DNA from: Dirofilaria immitis
Lineage: Eukaryota; Nematoda; Chromadorea; Rhabditida; Onchocercidae
DNA length: 64,000 bases
Assembly: GCA_024305405.1 (NCBI GenBank)
Contig: JAKNDB010000067.1
Coordinates: forward strand, 700,001 to 764,000
Reading direction: 5' to 3'
Of the stretch, positions 16,879 through 30,287 are shown piece after piece (within the stretch, counting starts at the first letter, position 1; every line of letters begins with the position of its first letter). The position numbers and the translations under genes were made by a program. The notes beneath the pieces are model-generated. The model was not told where the DNA came from. It ran no database searches and saw only the letters and a program-made list of their open reading frames with translations.

Positions 16879-19800
16879 CCGGATTTATTTCCCTTTTAAC
16901 CAACAAATACCAATTTCCATTGGTCGATGTAGCAATGTCCAACAATTAGATGAACATCCCAAATGAATGAACTGCAAAAATACAATACGAGATTCGGAAT
17001 ATCGACTGAAAATTTAATGTGAATAGCAGATGTTATATGTGCCAGTGTGCACTAAGTTGAAAACTATAGCTCGATCATTTCTAAAATCCTTCTATATTTT
17101 TGGGAGAAAAAAAAGATGATAAATATGCAATTCCGTATGAAAATTAGCGGAAATAAGAGATGAAAATCAAGTTGAAATTTGTTATACGTTTATGAAACAT
17201 AAGATATAATGAAGTGACAATATAAATAGGCGAATTAAGAAATATGAGACAAAAGTCAAAAAAAAAAAATGAGAACAAACTGCAGATATGATTGAGAATC
17301 TGTAGCCCATTAACATTACTAATCTAATTCATGAAAAATGCAATATGTTTACTGTTTAACAAAAGATGGTTATGTAAAACACTAATATTTATGTAGAACT
17401 CATCACCCAAAATATTCCAGTATTAAAATGAATTTTCGATGAAATCACTAAGTGATACAAACAATGAAAACAGTTAGATGAATGAACTGATTAACCGCAT
17501 TTCGCACGAATTTCTAAGAGGATATGAATGATTCCATAATAAATTGATCCTATAACTAAACAGTACAAATGTGCACCGTAAATAGACTGGGAATGTTCAA
17601 TACAATAATAAAATTAAATCATATAAATTGGGTAAAGAAGAATAAGTAATATGAAACCATTAGAAATCTCCTTAGATTGTTGTCCATCATCTATGCTTTA
17701 CGCATAAGCAATGTCTTTATTGAAAGATGATCCAACGAAGAATCTATCTTGCTAAACTGAACTAAACCCATAATTTATCGTATATCTGCATTGCTTATGC
17801 CAAAAGATAATCAACGCTAAATTGAGCGCAATAAGCAATTTGTACTTCAAAAGAAATTCTAATTTTACTAATTAGTATTTCTAAACTCATTCATTTAACA
17901 TTCATGAATGAAGGCCACTGGTCATCATTTTTAACATTTCTATCAACTTGTGTCGGGAGAAGGTCCATTAAGGACCAATCATTTCTCTTCCTTAGTGCTA
18001 ACCAAAATCACAAATATTGCAGCCTAGTTAAGATTAGTTTAAGGTTGTGTGCATTTCATCTCTGCTTTCGCTTCAGTTATGTTTTCCAAGCATTAGATCT
18101 TCAATTCAGCAGCAGGTAAGCTGCAACGTTCACATAAGAAATAAAAAAATCTTCAGATCAACATATTCTGAATTTTCGAGATCCTAATACAAGAAGGTGA
18201 GAAAAGAGGTTATTGATTGAATAATCTAAAGAAGTATATGATAATTGTTTTTACGTGAATTCCACTGAAACTAAAAAAAAAAAATGTTTAGAAAGGGTCA
18301 GTGTGATAGCTTCTTGCTTAAAACAAAAATTATGTGATGAAATTGCAAGCCAAAAGATATCTTAGTTTCTTGACAATATTCATTGAAATATAAAATTTCG
18401 AAGTAAACAGAGAGAGAGCAATTAAAATTTTCCATGTTTAAATGCCATTCTTCTTTCCCTCCCCCTGCCTCACGACCCCAATCGCTCAGAATATTATCGG
18501 ATCAGTGAAATTAAAAACGAATTAACCACAGATTTAATAAAAGGATGACAAGAAAATCATTTTTATCTTAAAAGCTTTCTAAACTCATTTTTTCTTTATC
18601 ACTTATAGAACTTCATAATTCATGTACTCTCTTCCCATTCTCATCTTAATCACTAAAACATTATTACCAATCAATGGCGGCAAAAAAAAAGAGTTGAAAA
18701 TAAACTTTTTACATAAAGCCATTTTGATAATCGAAAAACCACCAAAGTGGACAATCTTCTCTATTCTCTTTATCGATAGGAATGTTCTCAAAGAAATAAT
18801 ATAATTCATGACATAATTTAAACAAAAAATTCAAAAACGAAAGGCAGAAAAAGTTCAGTTTCAAAATGATTGTTAAATTGTGTCAAAAAATTATTATCAA
18901 TGGGAAATAAAATAAGCGGAAAAAAAAAAGAAAGATTCGGGAATGGGAATAATGTCAAGGAGAAGAGGAGGATGCATCGATGATTGACAGAAGATACTAA
19001 GACAACAAATAGAAAGAATTACATTCAAAACGAATTGCAAATTCCTTCAAGAATCATTATAAACATTCTGCAAAGTAAATGCAAAACAATAAGAATTTAT
19101 TGCTATTAATAGTGTTATCCGATGAGCTGTCACGCCTTCAAGTACGTCTCAACGAAATTTCCTTTCTAAGTATATACCATGCTATGTCTTCAAATGACGA
19201 AAGGGTATTATCAAGAAATCTTGAGACAGTAAGACAATTTCGAAAATTTATCTTCTTCTTCAACAATTCTAAAACTGCAAAGTAACATTGAACAACCAAG
19301 AAAAATACTACCAATACAAATATATTGATTCGATCGATGATGACAAAATGAAGTGTCCCTTAATTATTACCTACAGTTGTTATTACCATACACATTATAA
19401 GTCATCATTGTAGTGTGATATAAGAATTGATACATTTCAGCCATATCATTGCACTATCTTAGCGTAGTGATAGAAAATTATGATCTATATTGCTTCATGT
19501 GGAAAATAAGAATATATACCGCTAGCATATTGAATAAGAAGTTTCTCGTGAAAACATCATGAAATCTACTGCCCCACATTCAGAATAATAGGGCACTATT
19601 ATTTCATACAGTATCTTTAGTAAAAAAACATCATTCAAATTCTTGAAAGATATCAATTTAAAATCATTTAAAAATTATTTGCAACTTCATTCTTTTTGCT
19701 TAATGTTTCTTGAACTAAATCAACAAATAACATCCATCATCCATCAAAAGTTTAGTGCAGTACTACTACTATTAATTAATTCACTTCATTAGCTTATCTT

Positions 19801-21713
19801 ATAAAAATAAAAAACTGGAATATGAAAATAAATAATGTTCAATTTCAGAAACTATGATTCAACATATTATAGTTGAAAATTCACAGAATACAGAATTTCT
19901 TTTTTTTTTTTAGTAGAATTAGCTAATCCAAACAGAAAAATTCACTCATATTACAAAAAAAAGAAAAAATGAAATCAAATAATGATTATCTATCACTAAT
20001 TACTAAACAATAACATCATCAATCTTTCTCCTAATAAAATTTGAATTAAATAATAAAATGCAAAATATTATTAAGCAGTGAAATAGCACTGATGTAACAA
20101 AATTGTAATTCAAACATAAATTATTCGAGTTTTATTTAACTTCTTAAATAAGAAAAAAAAAACAAAAACACAACTTGATGAAAACAATTGCTATGAGTGA
20201 TTTCATCAAAAACAATTGAAAAAAAAAAGACAATATTTACACAATTTACAACGTCTAGATTTCAGTTCTTTTAATCTGGACATTTCTGCAAATTATCAAA
20301 AAGTGCCATCAGATTTACAAGCACATTAGGACACGACATAGTTACTTAAGTTTTAATCTAATCATAAACGGGTTCGTCTCGCTATATACAACTTCAGCAA
20401 TGATGACAGTGACATTAGTTAACTGGAGTACTAAATTTTATTTAGCCTTAACATTTGTGTGGACAAAGAAACTCATTTTAAGTGAACTTAATCATCAATC
20501 ATCAATACGACTCAAAACTCTACTACACCGCAATGTAACAGTTTTTAATTAATAATTTTTGCTTCCAACTTAATTTACAGTAGTACAACTGGCGCCCTGA
20601 AATTGATTACTGTTATGTTGAAACCTAGAATCAAAATTTAATGGAATATATTTCCTTCATAAGAAGTATGAAATTCGAGGTTTAATTTGGGTAACTCTTT
20701 TTTGTTTATTGACACGATCATTCATTTTGAACATGAAAAAGAATAGGGACAAGGAGTCTATAAAAAAAAAAATGCAGCTCTTATATTCTAGAAAGTCTAC
20801 AACAATTCATACTTGTTCTTTACTTCTATATCTTAAAATTTTTAAAAGAGCAATGCCAGTGATTTATTATATTCCACAACTGATGATATCATACAGATAC
20901 AATCAACATCAAAACTTCTATTTCTATAATCTAAGGTTGTAAAGAATTACATACAATTTTCTATAATCTATGGTTATAAAAGAATTACACACAATTAAAC
21001 TATTTCAGATATCATTTGATAAAATACTATTCCTTTCCAGATTACTTTCGACTTTTCCAAACAAAAATTCTATCAAATGATTGCCACCTTAAAGTTTATA
21101 AAAATATACCACTTCCTTGTTTATGAATTTAGCATTCGCCATAATCAATAGCACTAATTAATTTTGAAGACCAATATTGTGACTTATGAAAATATGAATA
21201 ATTTACAGCAGATATCATGGATTACACAGAGTCATTCTACATCAATCCGATAGTACAAAGATTATGCTTCAGATATTGGATAGTATGCAAAAGGCTTTTG
21301 GGATATGGATAATGTCAGTCACATTTCGTTTCAATTATTTTATTCTCATGCATTAGTAGTATTAGCCAACAAAAAAACCACAATTACGCTCATCCGCTTA
21401 TTAAACAAACTATTCCCAATACGGATTAGTTATATCCATTTTTCATTCATTTGACCATTTGCTCAAATACATCCCAATCCAGATATCTTAATTTTTCTCT
21501 TTCTACTAAGAATGATGACATTAAGCAATATGATGACATTGGCAAATGTAGATAAATGATAAGACTGATAAATCATGGGAACAATATACTACAAAGAATA
21601 AATGACGCAAAAATTTATTTGAAGCTCAATAATTATTTCATTTTTTCAATCAATGAGTGAAATCATTTTGTTAATAAAATATAAGTTCAAAAGAAATCTC
21701 AACAAGTTAATGA

Positions 21714-22047
21714 TAAAAATGTGAACAAAGTAGACTTCCAAATTTGGAAACATTTTTTCAAGATCAAAAACTTCTCGAATATTCAAGGAAATTTGGGAGG
21801 GAGCTGAACGACCCAATTCCTTATAAAGATTCAGTTAAGAATAGACGACTAATATTTGCTTCTACGAAAAACTGGTTTGTTGGATATTCCTGCCGAAAAT
21901 TATTTCAAAGACATCGAAATATTAAACATTAATGTAGCTCATACCCTCATAAATCAAAATGTTGTTGAAACAAACATTTATTTTAATTTGAATGAAAAGA
22001 GTAGGCGTACATTTGAAATATCATTTACAAATGCAAATAGCGGTTAA
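21714..22047 (+). pseudogene. orphan coding-like segment in two overlapping frames
   Basis: One frame is open from about 21718 to 21930 and contains KLLEYSRKFGRELNDPIPYK. A second, shifted by one base, is open from about 21852 to the stop at 22045-22047 and contains ENYFKDIEILNINVAHTLIN and EKSRRTFEISFTNANSG. Both have balanced, non-repetitive composition, unlike the surrounding noise. They would join if one A were removed from the A5 run at 21867-21871, the opposite sign to the deletions elsewhere. I recognise no family. Options: a decayed gene fragment, an exon of an unknown gene, or chance. Confidence 0.25.
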
Positions 22048-22440
22048 AACTATCGAGTAGCAATAAAAATATCAGAAACTAGCATTTATAAATAAAAGTA
22101 CTTCTTAAAATCATAAGACAAGAATAGAGGTAACTGATAACTCAAGAGCATTGATAAAGTATACTTTAGAGATGACTGATACAAAATTTTAATACTTATG
22201 AAAAGTTGAAATAGTTAATGAATAATAGAGATGTTGAAAGTAGTTATCGAGAACTGTAGATTAATGATAGATATAAAAGACTGAGAAGATATAAATAAAT
22301 GATATGTAATATTTGATGTGTAAGTGTAAGGAAGAGGCAATTACATAAACAAGTCAATAAATGTGACTGACAACGACTAAATTGGTTGTAATGCATTGAT
22401 AACATAGATAAACTATGCCTGTACTCAATATACCCTTATC

Positions 22441-22505
22441 GATATAGCAATATAGCAATATAGCAATACAGCGATATAGCGATATAGCGATATAATGATA
22501 TAGCC
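22441..22505. repeat. 9-base tandem repeat (GATATAGCA-type)
   Basis: About seven tandem units of nine bases, alternating between ATATAGCAA-like and ATATAGCGA-like forms, ending in a degenerate unit. Two sub-blocks (three CAA-type then three CGA-type units) suggest stepwise duplication. Confidence 0.85.
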
Positions 22506-22747
22506 TTATTCCTGCGCATATATGATAAATTATTATTACCCATCCCATCTGCGCTTTCTCTTCTCATCGTTAATCCTTCCTTTTCCTTCCCATCTCCTTC
22601 CTTTAGCACTTCTATAAGCTATCCTCTTGAAATAGATGAATGCATCAATGAAGTGAGTGTTGCCATGGAAGATTCTCGATGTGTGAAGAAAGAGAGAGGA
22701 ACAGAAGGAGCCGATTAGGGAATTGAATTTCAATGAAGAAATGGAAC

Positions 22748-22803
22748 AATCAACAGCAACAGCAATAGCAATAGCAATAGCAAGCAACAGCAACAGCAAC
22801 AGC
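22748..22803. repeat. (CAACAG)n / (CAATAG)n hexanucleotide repeat
   Basis: About nine imperfect units of CAACAG/CAATAG. The minus-strand open frame over it reads as alternating Ala/Ile/Val and Leu and has no other support. Confidence 0.85.
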
Positions 22804-23454
22804 TATATATAAATACATGTGATCTCCTCTCATTTAATAATCATTCTTTCCTTACTTCTTACGCATCTTAGACTTGTTCAATCTCATAAAGCATGCTAAT
22901 AAGTACCATATCACAACAGTACACAAAGACATTATACGCAATAGCACGCACGTAACAATAAACTTAAAAATGACAAATTTGCCTGTTATGATTTTTATTT
23001 GAACCAAATCTTAGAAGAAAAATTGGATAAAATATACATTGATAAGATAAGAAATGATGGAATCCAACATGACAAATATCAATACTAGTTTGATTGGTGA
23101 AAATTCTCGAAAATATTTACAATCATGAAAAAAAAAAAGAAAAACAAAAGTAACACTGTATGATGATCCATTTATGATAACATCCATAGAACAACATAAT
23201 AGTAACTGCTACTATAGCTTTAATCAAATATTGCTATTCGAAATAAAAATTAGTAAGAATGGATGAGAATTGTCTGTCGTTATTTAAAATGAACAAATTT
23301 CAAATGGATAAATGATTGGTGAGAAAAGGTCCTTGAGGAGGAAGAATAAATTATGGTAGATAAATTGAGTGGCGAAGCAGCAGATGAGAATAAAATAAGT
23401 ATATAAAGGAAGAAAGTGACATGAAAGAAAAAAAAAAAAGAAGCTCGAAAAGCC

Positions 23455-23560
23455 ATTCACATCACATCACATCACATCACATTGCGTTGTGTTGCACTAC
23501 ATCGCATCAATTGTATCGTATCGTATCGCATTACATCGCATCGTATCGCATCACGTCGTA
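23455..23560. repeat. (CATCA/CATCG/TATCG)n pentanucleotide array
   Basis: Starts with five or more perfect CACAT units and decays into CATCG, TATCG and CATTA variants over about 100 bases. A (TC)n-like tract follows near 23570-23592. Open frames here encode Ser/His/Tyr repeats and are artefacts. Confidence 0.85.
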
Positions 23561-23789
23561 TCATTCATCCCTTTCTCTCTTCTCTCTCTCTCATCGACAA
23601 ACTTATTTAATGTAATAGCGAATGGATCGTTATCTGGAGTAGTAGAGCGTGCATTGCTTACACAGTTATTGCTGCTATTTGCAAACATATATCCTTAATG
23701 TCACCACATCATTCTTTCTAACAATAACACTTCTTCAGAGAGAGAGATGATGGCCGATATATACATTGGCAATGTCTTAATGCTAAGGC

Positions 23790-23872
23790 TGATTAATGGA
23801 TGAATGAATAGACGGATGGATGAATGAATAGCTGGAAGAATGGATGGATAGATGGATGGAAGGATGGATTCG
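23790..23872. repeat. (ATGG)n/(ATGA)n tetranucleotide array
   Basis: About 80 bases of GGATGAATGAATAGACGGAT-like and GATGGATAGATGGATGGAAG-like tetranucleotides with many interruptions. Confidence 0.8.
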
Positions 23873-24087
23873 TAACATCAACAATGAATCAACGATTCTG
23901 GACGCATTAACTCACTATGGCTCTTACCCTTTCTTTTTTCTCTTATAAAATCAAATATCCGTGCCCCATCTGCCTTTCCTATTACAAATAAACACTTTCA
24001 ACAAGCATAACGAGACATCATTATGCTTCTTTTCATACATCTTTCATTTCTCTAATCCTCTTCTCTAAACACTAAGCATCATTGCCC

Positions 24088-24118
24088 TTCTTCCTTTCTT
24101 CCTTCCTTCCTTCCTTTT
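24088..24118. repeat. (CTTC)n tetranucleotide repeat
   Basis: Pyrimidine-only CTTC/CTTT tract of about 30 bases. Confidence 0.75.
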
Positions 24119-24237
24119 CCACTTTAGAAGAAGATGTATTCTCAAGATTTCGTATTTCTTTCAGCAAAAGTAAATGATCTATCTCTCTTCAGCTGTTCGC
24201 TTTCTTTTTCTAAACATTCTGATATAATAAACTCTAT

Positions 24238-24315
24238 GCACAGCAGCAGTAATAGCAGAAGTAACAGCAGTAAAGTTAGTAGTAGTAGCAGTAGCAGTAG
24301 CAGCAGCATCAGCGA
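24238..24315. repeat. (AGC/AGT)n trinucleotide array
   Basis: About 25 imperfect AGC, AGT and AAT triplets. Read forward it gives poly-Ser, in reverse poly-Leu or poly-Ala/Thr. No flanking coding homology, so I do not call a gene. Confidence 0.8.
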
Positions 24316-25921
24316 AAAGAAAAGAAAAAGTCTCAACATGGGACAAATGAAAGTGGAGAATGTCCGGTATCGCTTTGTTGCATCTGGATCGAAAGATCAT
24401 AGGCAAATACGCCGAACTGGCCAATGCTAAATGAATGCAACGGCGACAACATATTATCCAACATATCATCCATTCAAGCAAACAGTGCTACATCATCATC
24501 ATCGATCGCCTTCAATACCCCAAATTGTTCCAACACCTTTTCACAATCTCCATTTTCTGCAGATGCTCATCGCTATTCAGTAACAAAAGGATTATATTTC
24601 ATGGTATTTTAACCCATTGAAACTTACTCCCTCTCTTTCTCTCTTTTATGCATAAATGCTTCCGTAAAATGTGAGATAAAAAGGAAGAGCGAAATAGAAA
24701 AAAAAAAAGAAACTAAGTATGGCACATGAATCGAATATTACCAAAATATATTTTACCCTATCCTTTTGTTCTCATTCTCTTGCCTATTCATTTTTTGAAG
24801 TTCATTCAAAATTTTTGCTCCTGTGAATTATATAGATTTATAAAACACATAACAAAAGGAAATAATTGACCACTTCACACTAAGGTCTTTTCCTTTATAA
24901 GCTATTTTTGTTCCTAATAACGATATAAATCTTTGATAAAACGCATATGCTAACAGCAACAGCAATATTACACCTATATTCATGAATACATTAGACCACT
25001 CTATTTAATTAACAGATCAATATACGACTGTGTTTTTTACGCATCTATGACTGCTTTCACACTATTTTTCTTTCAATAAATTCTCTCCAATTTATTCCCC
25101 GAACTTTTTGAAGGAAGTAGCGAACCATCGATGAATTTTACTGACGGTAATTAGAAGTTTCCATAGAAAGGATTCAGCCAAAGTATTCATCACCTTAATT
25201 ATTTCGCAGCTCTATTCGTTCAGTACACGCATCAGTGGCAGAGCAAGAAATCCTTTTGAGCTTTGTCATATCGAGCACAAAAATCTTCAACATTCTCCAT
25301 CGTTATTGCTAAAAAAATTGGAGTTACAAACAAGAATCTTAGCTTTCTTTGTAAATTTAGTGCAACTTTAAAGAATAAAAATGCATTTTGAAGCAGCATC
25401 ACATTCTACTTCTACATCATATATCAGCAAAAAAGAAGAACTACGAAATAATGTGGATTTTTGTAGTCATAACGCACAATATCCATACTGCCTGATGATT
25501 GCATGTGACGGAAAGATATGGATGACTGAAGTGGTAATTGCTTTTGGAGAACACTTCAAAATACATACATCAATCCACTCTGAATCTCAGCCCTTTCTTA
25601 TTTCCTATCTCATTATTATTAAGAGCTCGAGTACTTTTGAATATATTGGTAGAATTTCATGTACATGCGTATATAAATTCAATTAGCATTTATCCGATGA
25701 TGCAAGCATTGCTAGCAGATTAGATTCTAAATAGCAAATACTCAAGGAATTGAAAATAAAAATTATCAACACTAATGAAAAACATTCTCTTCCACGATAA
25801 TTATTTATATGAAATGAAAATCAAGACGGTCGAAAAAAGGACGAAAAGCGGGAAAATAAAATTTTGTTCCATATCAAATAAGACAGAGATTAAAGAGCTA
25901 TTAAGTCTTCAGAACTTGACT

Positions 25922-28900
25922 TCAGACATCTGATTTGATATCAAGTGAGATACATATTTTGATATAAGATGATCTACGAACAAAATACTTACGTTTTATA
26001 ACTGGATTAGCTTCAACCTGCGATAATGTAAGCACCGTAACAAATACAGTTGATGTGGTTGGAGCTTGCGCTGACAGCTTTTCCGCACATTTTTCTGGTG
26101 TTGAATTCGATATGATTCGGAGACGGCCATTATCTTTTGATATATGCGCATTGATCCAACGCAATGCTTTTCGCACCTCTGGTTTATCTTTTTCATGTCT
26201 AAACTTCGAAATGTACCCTCTGCTATAGCTACTATCAGCTTATCTTTCTTTAAGATCTTTTTCATAACTTCCAATCGCTGCAGTAAAACATCTTCTTGCG
26301 GAACAACATATAACGGTAAAGAAGTTCGTATGTACTCCTGCAAAAAAGGATTACTTCAAAATTTTCTTTTAAAAATCTAGGAAACTAATGTGATTCTCAA
26401 TAGTTCCCAATTATTTATAGGATTTGAACTGAAGACGAAGTAAGAGCTACATAGTCAGCGCCACAGTTCACTAGCAAGATGTGAAAATCCAATAAAGCTT
26501 TTTGTTCAAAATGCTGCCGACCTGAAAAATATGCGATGCCTAAAATATCGCCGGCGCAGAACTTTCTATTCGACATCCAAGGATTCTGAGAAATCCGAAA
26601 AAATCAAATCAAAAACTTTACGCACCTTTTCAGCATCATGTGCCAGCCACAGCTTTGCCATATTTTTCATTTTATTTTCCTTCAATGAATTTTTCGGAGT
26701 ATAAAGGAAAAATTCATCGAATTCGACAGGAGTATGTGGCGAATGGACAAAAGTTTGTAAAAAGCGTGACAGTAACAACCAGGGAGTTGAGCCACCAAGT
26801 TGCCACAAACTCTCTGATTTGCCTTCCAAATGCAGTTCCAAAAGATTCAAAAATTGGATCAACTGTTGACAGAAATCTTCATATTGCTAAAAACAGTATT
26901 TAAAAATGATGCGTTCTACACAAATAAAATCTCATTTCTATTACCGCCCTCTATAATATTCGACAAGCACAATATAATAAAATTTGCACTAGTTCTTTCT
27001 TAATTTGAAGTGCAAGCATAAGAGAATTCCTCCAACTTCTACAAAAGGAGACAGACACAGGTTTAAAATTGATTTAATAGTGTTAAAGACCTCAGGAATT
27101 TGATAATGCTTGCAAGTAATTTAAAAAAATATTGATTTTAAACTGCTTCAAACAATACTTTTTTTCTCAATTGATGCCATTTTTTCTAACTTTCTTTCAA
27201 ACAAAGTGTTGTATGAATTGGTACTTCATCACAAATTTAAGATATAAAATTTCAGATATCATTAAAACTTACACAATGAAGCGCTGATGGTACTTTGTCG
27301 TTATACACATGCGGAGCTAAGGAACTTGCTGCATGAAGCAAAGCAACAAGAAGAGTTTGGATTCTATGATACGTTTCATTATTTCGATTACTAAGATTTG
27401 ATTCTTCGGTTTCTATTGTTGTTTCATCATCTTCTGAAACTACATCTTTTTCCTGTGATGTAGATCTCGAGCAGCATCTTTTTTCTCCTTCTGTTTTAGC
27501 CTCATCTTCACTTTCATCAGAAGATGAAGCTCGGCGTCTTCGTAAATCAGCTGCTTCAATGTCCGCTGCATACCATTCTTGCAAATTTCGAACTGCAATT
27601 TCCGAAATTCGAAAGAATAATTTGCTTAGAGATTGCAGCTCCGTTTCTTTCCTGAAGCAAATTCTAAAATAATTTGTCGAAAAAATTAGTAGCCATTTCC
27701 AATTCTACGCCGAATTATATCAAACCTTATATTTAATTCCCTAATTAAATTTGTTAAATATTGTAACTTGAAAATTCGCAAAATGCTAAGTACAATATAT
27801 AGAATTTTAATATCATCGAAAGAATTATAGCTGCCAATGCACATTTTCCAGAAATTCCGACAATCTTTCAGCTAATATAGTAGTAAAGAATAATAAGCTC
27901 ATTTTTGAGCAGATAATTTTGATCAAAAAAGTCACCTTTTTTGACAAAGTTATAGCAGACAGAATGATAATATTGATCGACAAAGCGACATGAAAAGCAT
28001 GACGAGTTTCCAATTGCAATATTAAATACTCCAAGCATTTTGTCGAGAGTTCTTCAAAATATGACTGCCTAAAGTAATCTAAATATTTGCCCAAAAACGT
28101 AATCGTTTGAAGAACTAATGTTATTCATAAGCTGGGTTTCTATTTAAAAAACTAAGTGATGTTCCATTTAATCACATAGAGCTGATTTTCATGCAGTACT
28201 AATCTAAACAATATTTTACTTTCAGCAGGTTAACAATTAAACTTATGAAAATTCTTTTCGTCACAGATTTAGAAAGATTATTACTCAGAATTCATCACAT
28301 TTATTATCAACGAGGTATTCAATATGATCAAACCTTATTCCATAATAGTAGAGACTAGCAAAATGGAGTTACTTCTGAATGCGTCAAAACAAAATATAAT
28401 GACTATTTTACCTAAAACACGTGAAGCAGTGCTCAAGAACGGCTATTGTAGGACTTTCCTTCTTTTGTTCTTTTTGCTGTTTTAATAAACTAATAACATT
28501 TGTATAGGCACTCTCAAAAGGCAGTGATGCATTATTAGCCAACAGAAAATACAATAAAGCATTGCTTGGACTGGCTTCCTGGACGAGAAGACCAAGTTGA
28601 TTTAATGCAAGTCCATTCTCTTCATCTAATTTGACTGATTTTCTGCAACATCTCTTGAATAAAAATAACAAAATTTTAGAGCTCGAGCTTTAATCCACAT
28701 GCAATAAGCAAAATTTTGCATATTTCAGAAACTATTGAAAGCTTCTTTTCTATTTTCTGTGTAAAAAATGTATACAAACAAAAAAGTCACTAAATATCAA
28801 ACAAAGGATAATATGAATTCCTTAATTCAAAAGTTAGCTGAAAATTTAATTTGAAAATTATTACTGGTAACAAAGCAGCGCCAAATTTCTATATTTCTCC

Positions 28901-29791
28901 ACTCTATAAATCAGCCACGCATAGCGACGTAGATCACCGATATACAGACATATTGCTGCACGTAAATATGGAAAGTCATTGGCGAAGATACATAATTCTT
29001 TTACAAACGTTGAAATCAACTTTTCAGTCCAATTTTTCTGCTCCACACTTAGAGCGGCTCTTCGTATTCGACATATCACTGAATAATAACAACTTTTCCA
29101 CACTCTGTCGAGAATTCGACGACCCCATTCCATATCGATAAATATTGTTTTGCACAATTTGATAATCCTAAAATAAAACCGTACAGCCTAGTATCAAATT
29201 TCTCAACATCAATGACTGACTTTTATTTTTGATCAGAAATTATGTTTTCCTTCGTTTGATATAAATTAAATATTAGAAAAAAAGTGCAAATTCTTATTCG
29301 CATATATCATTAAATAGTTTTTATATTAAAGAGATAATTTGAAAGATGTATAAATAATTGAAAACATTTAGGCTTCAGTTTTTTGATTTCTAAAATCAGT
29401 GTTCCATAAGAATAGGAACATCTCTATACTTTGATCGCAGTGAATGCATTTCAGGATGTATAAGCGTTTGGGAGTCATCATTAATCAATAGATCCGTTTT
29501 CTCACATAATATCAATGTCTGCCTAGAAATTAGCATAAATTAATATAATATTCGGATTATAATGTAAACAAATATAAAACTAATAAATGTAGTTAATAAT
29601 AGCATATGAAAATAAAATGATATATTTATTTTTATAAACATATCATAGTGAACTTTTGATGATAAAAACACTTGCATAAAATATATGAGTAAAAAGTTAG
29701 AAAACATTAAAATATCACAAAACTTTAACCTAATATACTTTGCGGTTGGTTTTGATGGAATTGCAGTATTGTCGACGGACGAAGTTTGCAT
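25922..29791 (-). CDS. smg-5: nonsense-mediated decay factor SMG-5, 9 exons, one apparent 1-base deletion
   Basis: SMG5 binds phosphorylated UPF1 through an N-terminal 14-3-3-like/TPR region and promotes its dephosphorylation and mRNA decay. Exons (minus strand): 29739-29791, 29430-29522, 28865-29167, 28412-28642, 27936-28068, 27843-27871, 27273-27651, 26626-26886 and 25922-26337. All junction phases agree. LILCEKTDLL, HSLRSKIIKLCKTIF and WGRRILDRVWKSCYYSVI match the SMG5 N-terminus; FANDFPYLRAAICLYIGDLRRY and EENGLALNQLGLLVQ match its helical repeats. An acidic, Arg/Ser-rich linker (RRRRASSSDESEDE) precedes MAKLWLAHDAEK and a C-terminal PIN-like domain (KLIVAIAEGTFRSLD, RKALRWINAHI). One base seems missing in the T5 run at 26189-26193. 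About 632 residues. The 3' end is uncertain: a GTAAGT at 25987-25992 may splice to another short exon. The N-terminal helix of human SMG5 before LDLILC is not found. Confidence 0.85.
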
Positions 29792-30287
29792 GCTTTAAGA
29801 TACCATTGATTATATAACAATGCTAAAACAAATTATACAACAAGTAATTTCTGCCAGGTGATAGCAAGGAAGAAAGAGCAAGGCTCATAGTCTAACGAGA
29901 CAATAGAACCACAATCTCAACTCATACCTTCCTAAGATCGAAATCTAATACCAGATGAAAGAAAGCATCAAGATCACAAGAATAATGAGTATGAATGTAA
30001 AGACATCGTTATGCAAATGATATGTATCATATATAAAACGGAAGTGCTGAAATGTGGAAAAATGGTTGGGATAGGTGGGAGATAACAAGAATATAAGTAA
30101 AATTAGTGTAAAACATTTATTCTAATATATTATATTTAAATAAATAATATACTTCTCTTACATACCATTTATTATTTCATAAGAAATTACTATTTCTAAG
30201 ATTCATAAAGATTGATGATGATTTTGCTGATTATGAAATAAAAATTCATAGATAAAATTGTGCATAGATTGAGAGTGATTGCATACA

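Larger units (their letters stand above)
16879..25921. other. 9 kb gene-poor region between smg-5 and unc-37
   Basis: No gene could be recognised on either strand. Content: AT-rich sequence, many short A runs, several simple-repeat arrays listed separately, and a few non-repetitive orphan open frames, the best being plus-strand 21714-22047. Given its place upstream of a developmental corepressor and beyond the smg-5 3' end, it may contain unc-37 regulatory DNA, but nothing in the sequence proves this. Confidence 0.5.

Noticed and set aside
24134..24430. 98-codon open frame rich in serine
   Set aside because: Most of it is the (AGC/AGT)n array; other frames on both strands are equally open.
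25381..25686. 101-codon plus-strand open frame
   Set aside because: Non-repetitive but with no recognisable motif and lying just beyond the smg-5 3' end; not enough to call a gene.
25922..25992. A 19-base intron (25974-25992) in the last smg-5 exon that would extend the protein to KHHLISKYVSH
   Set aside because: Far below any workable intron length; read-through to the stop at 25922 or a more distal exon is more likely.
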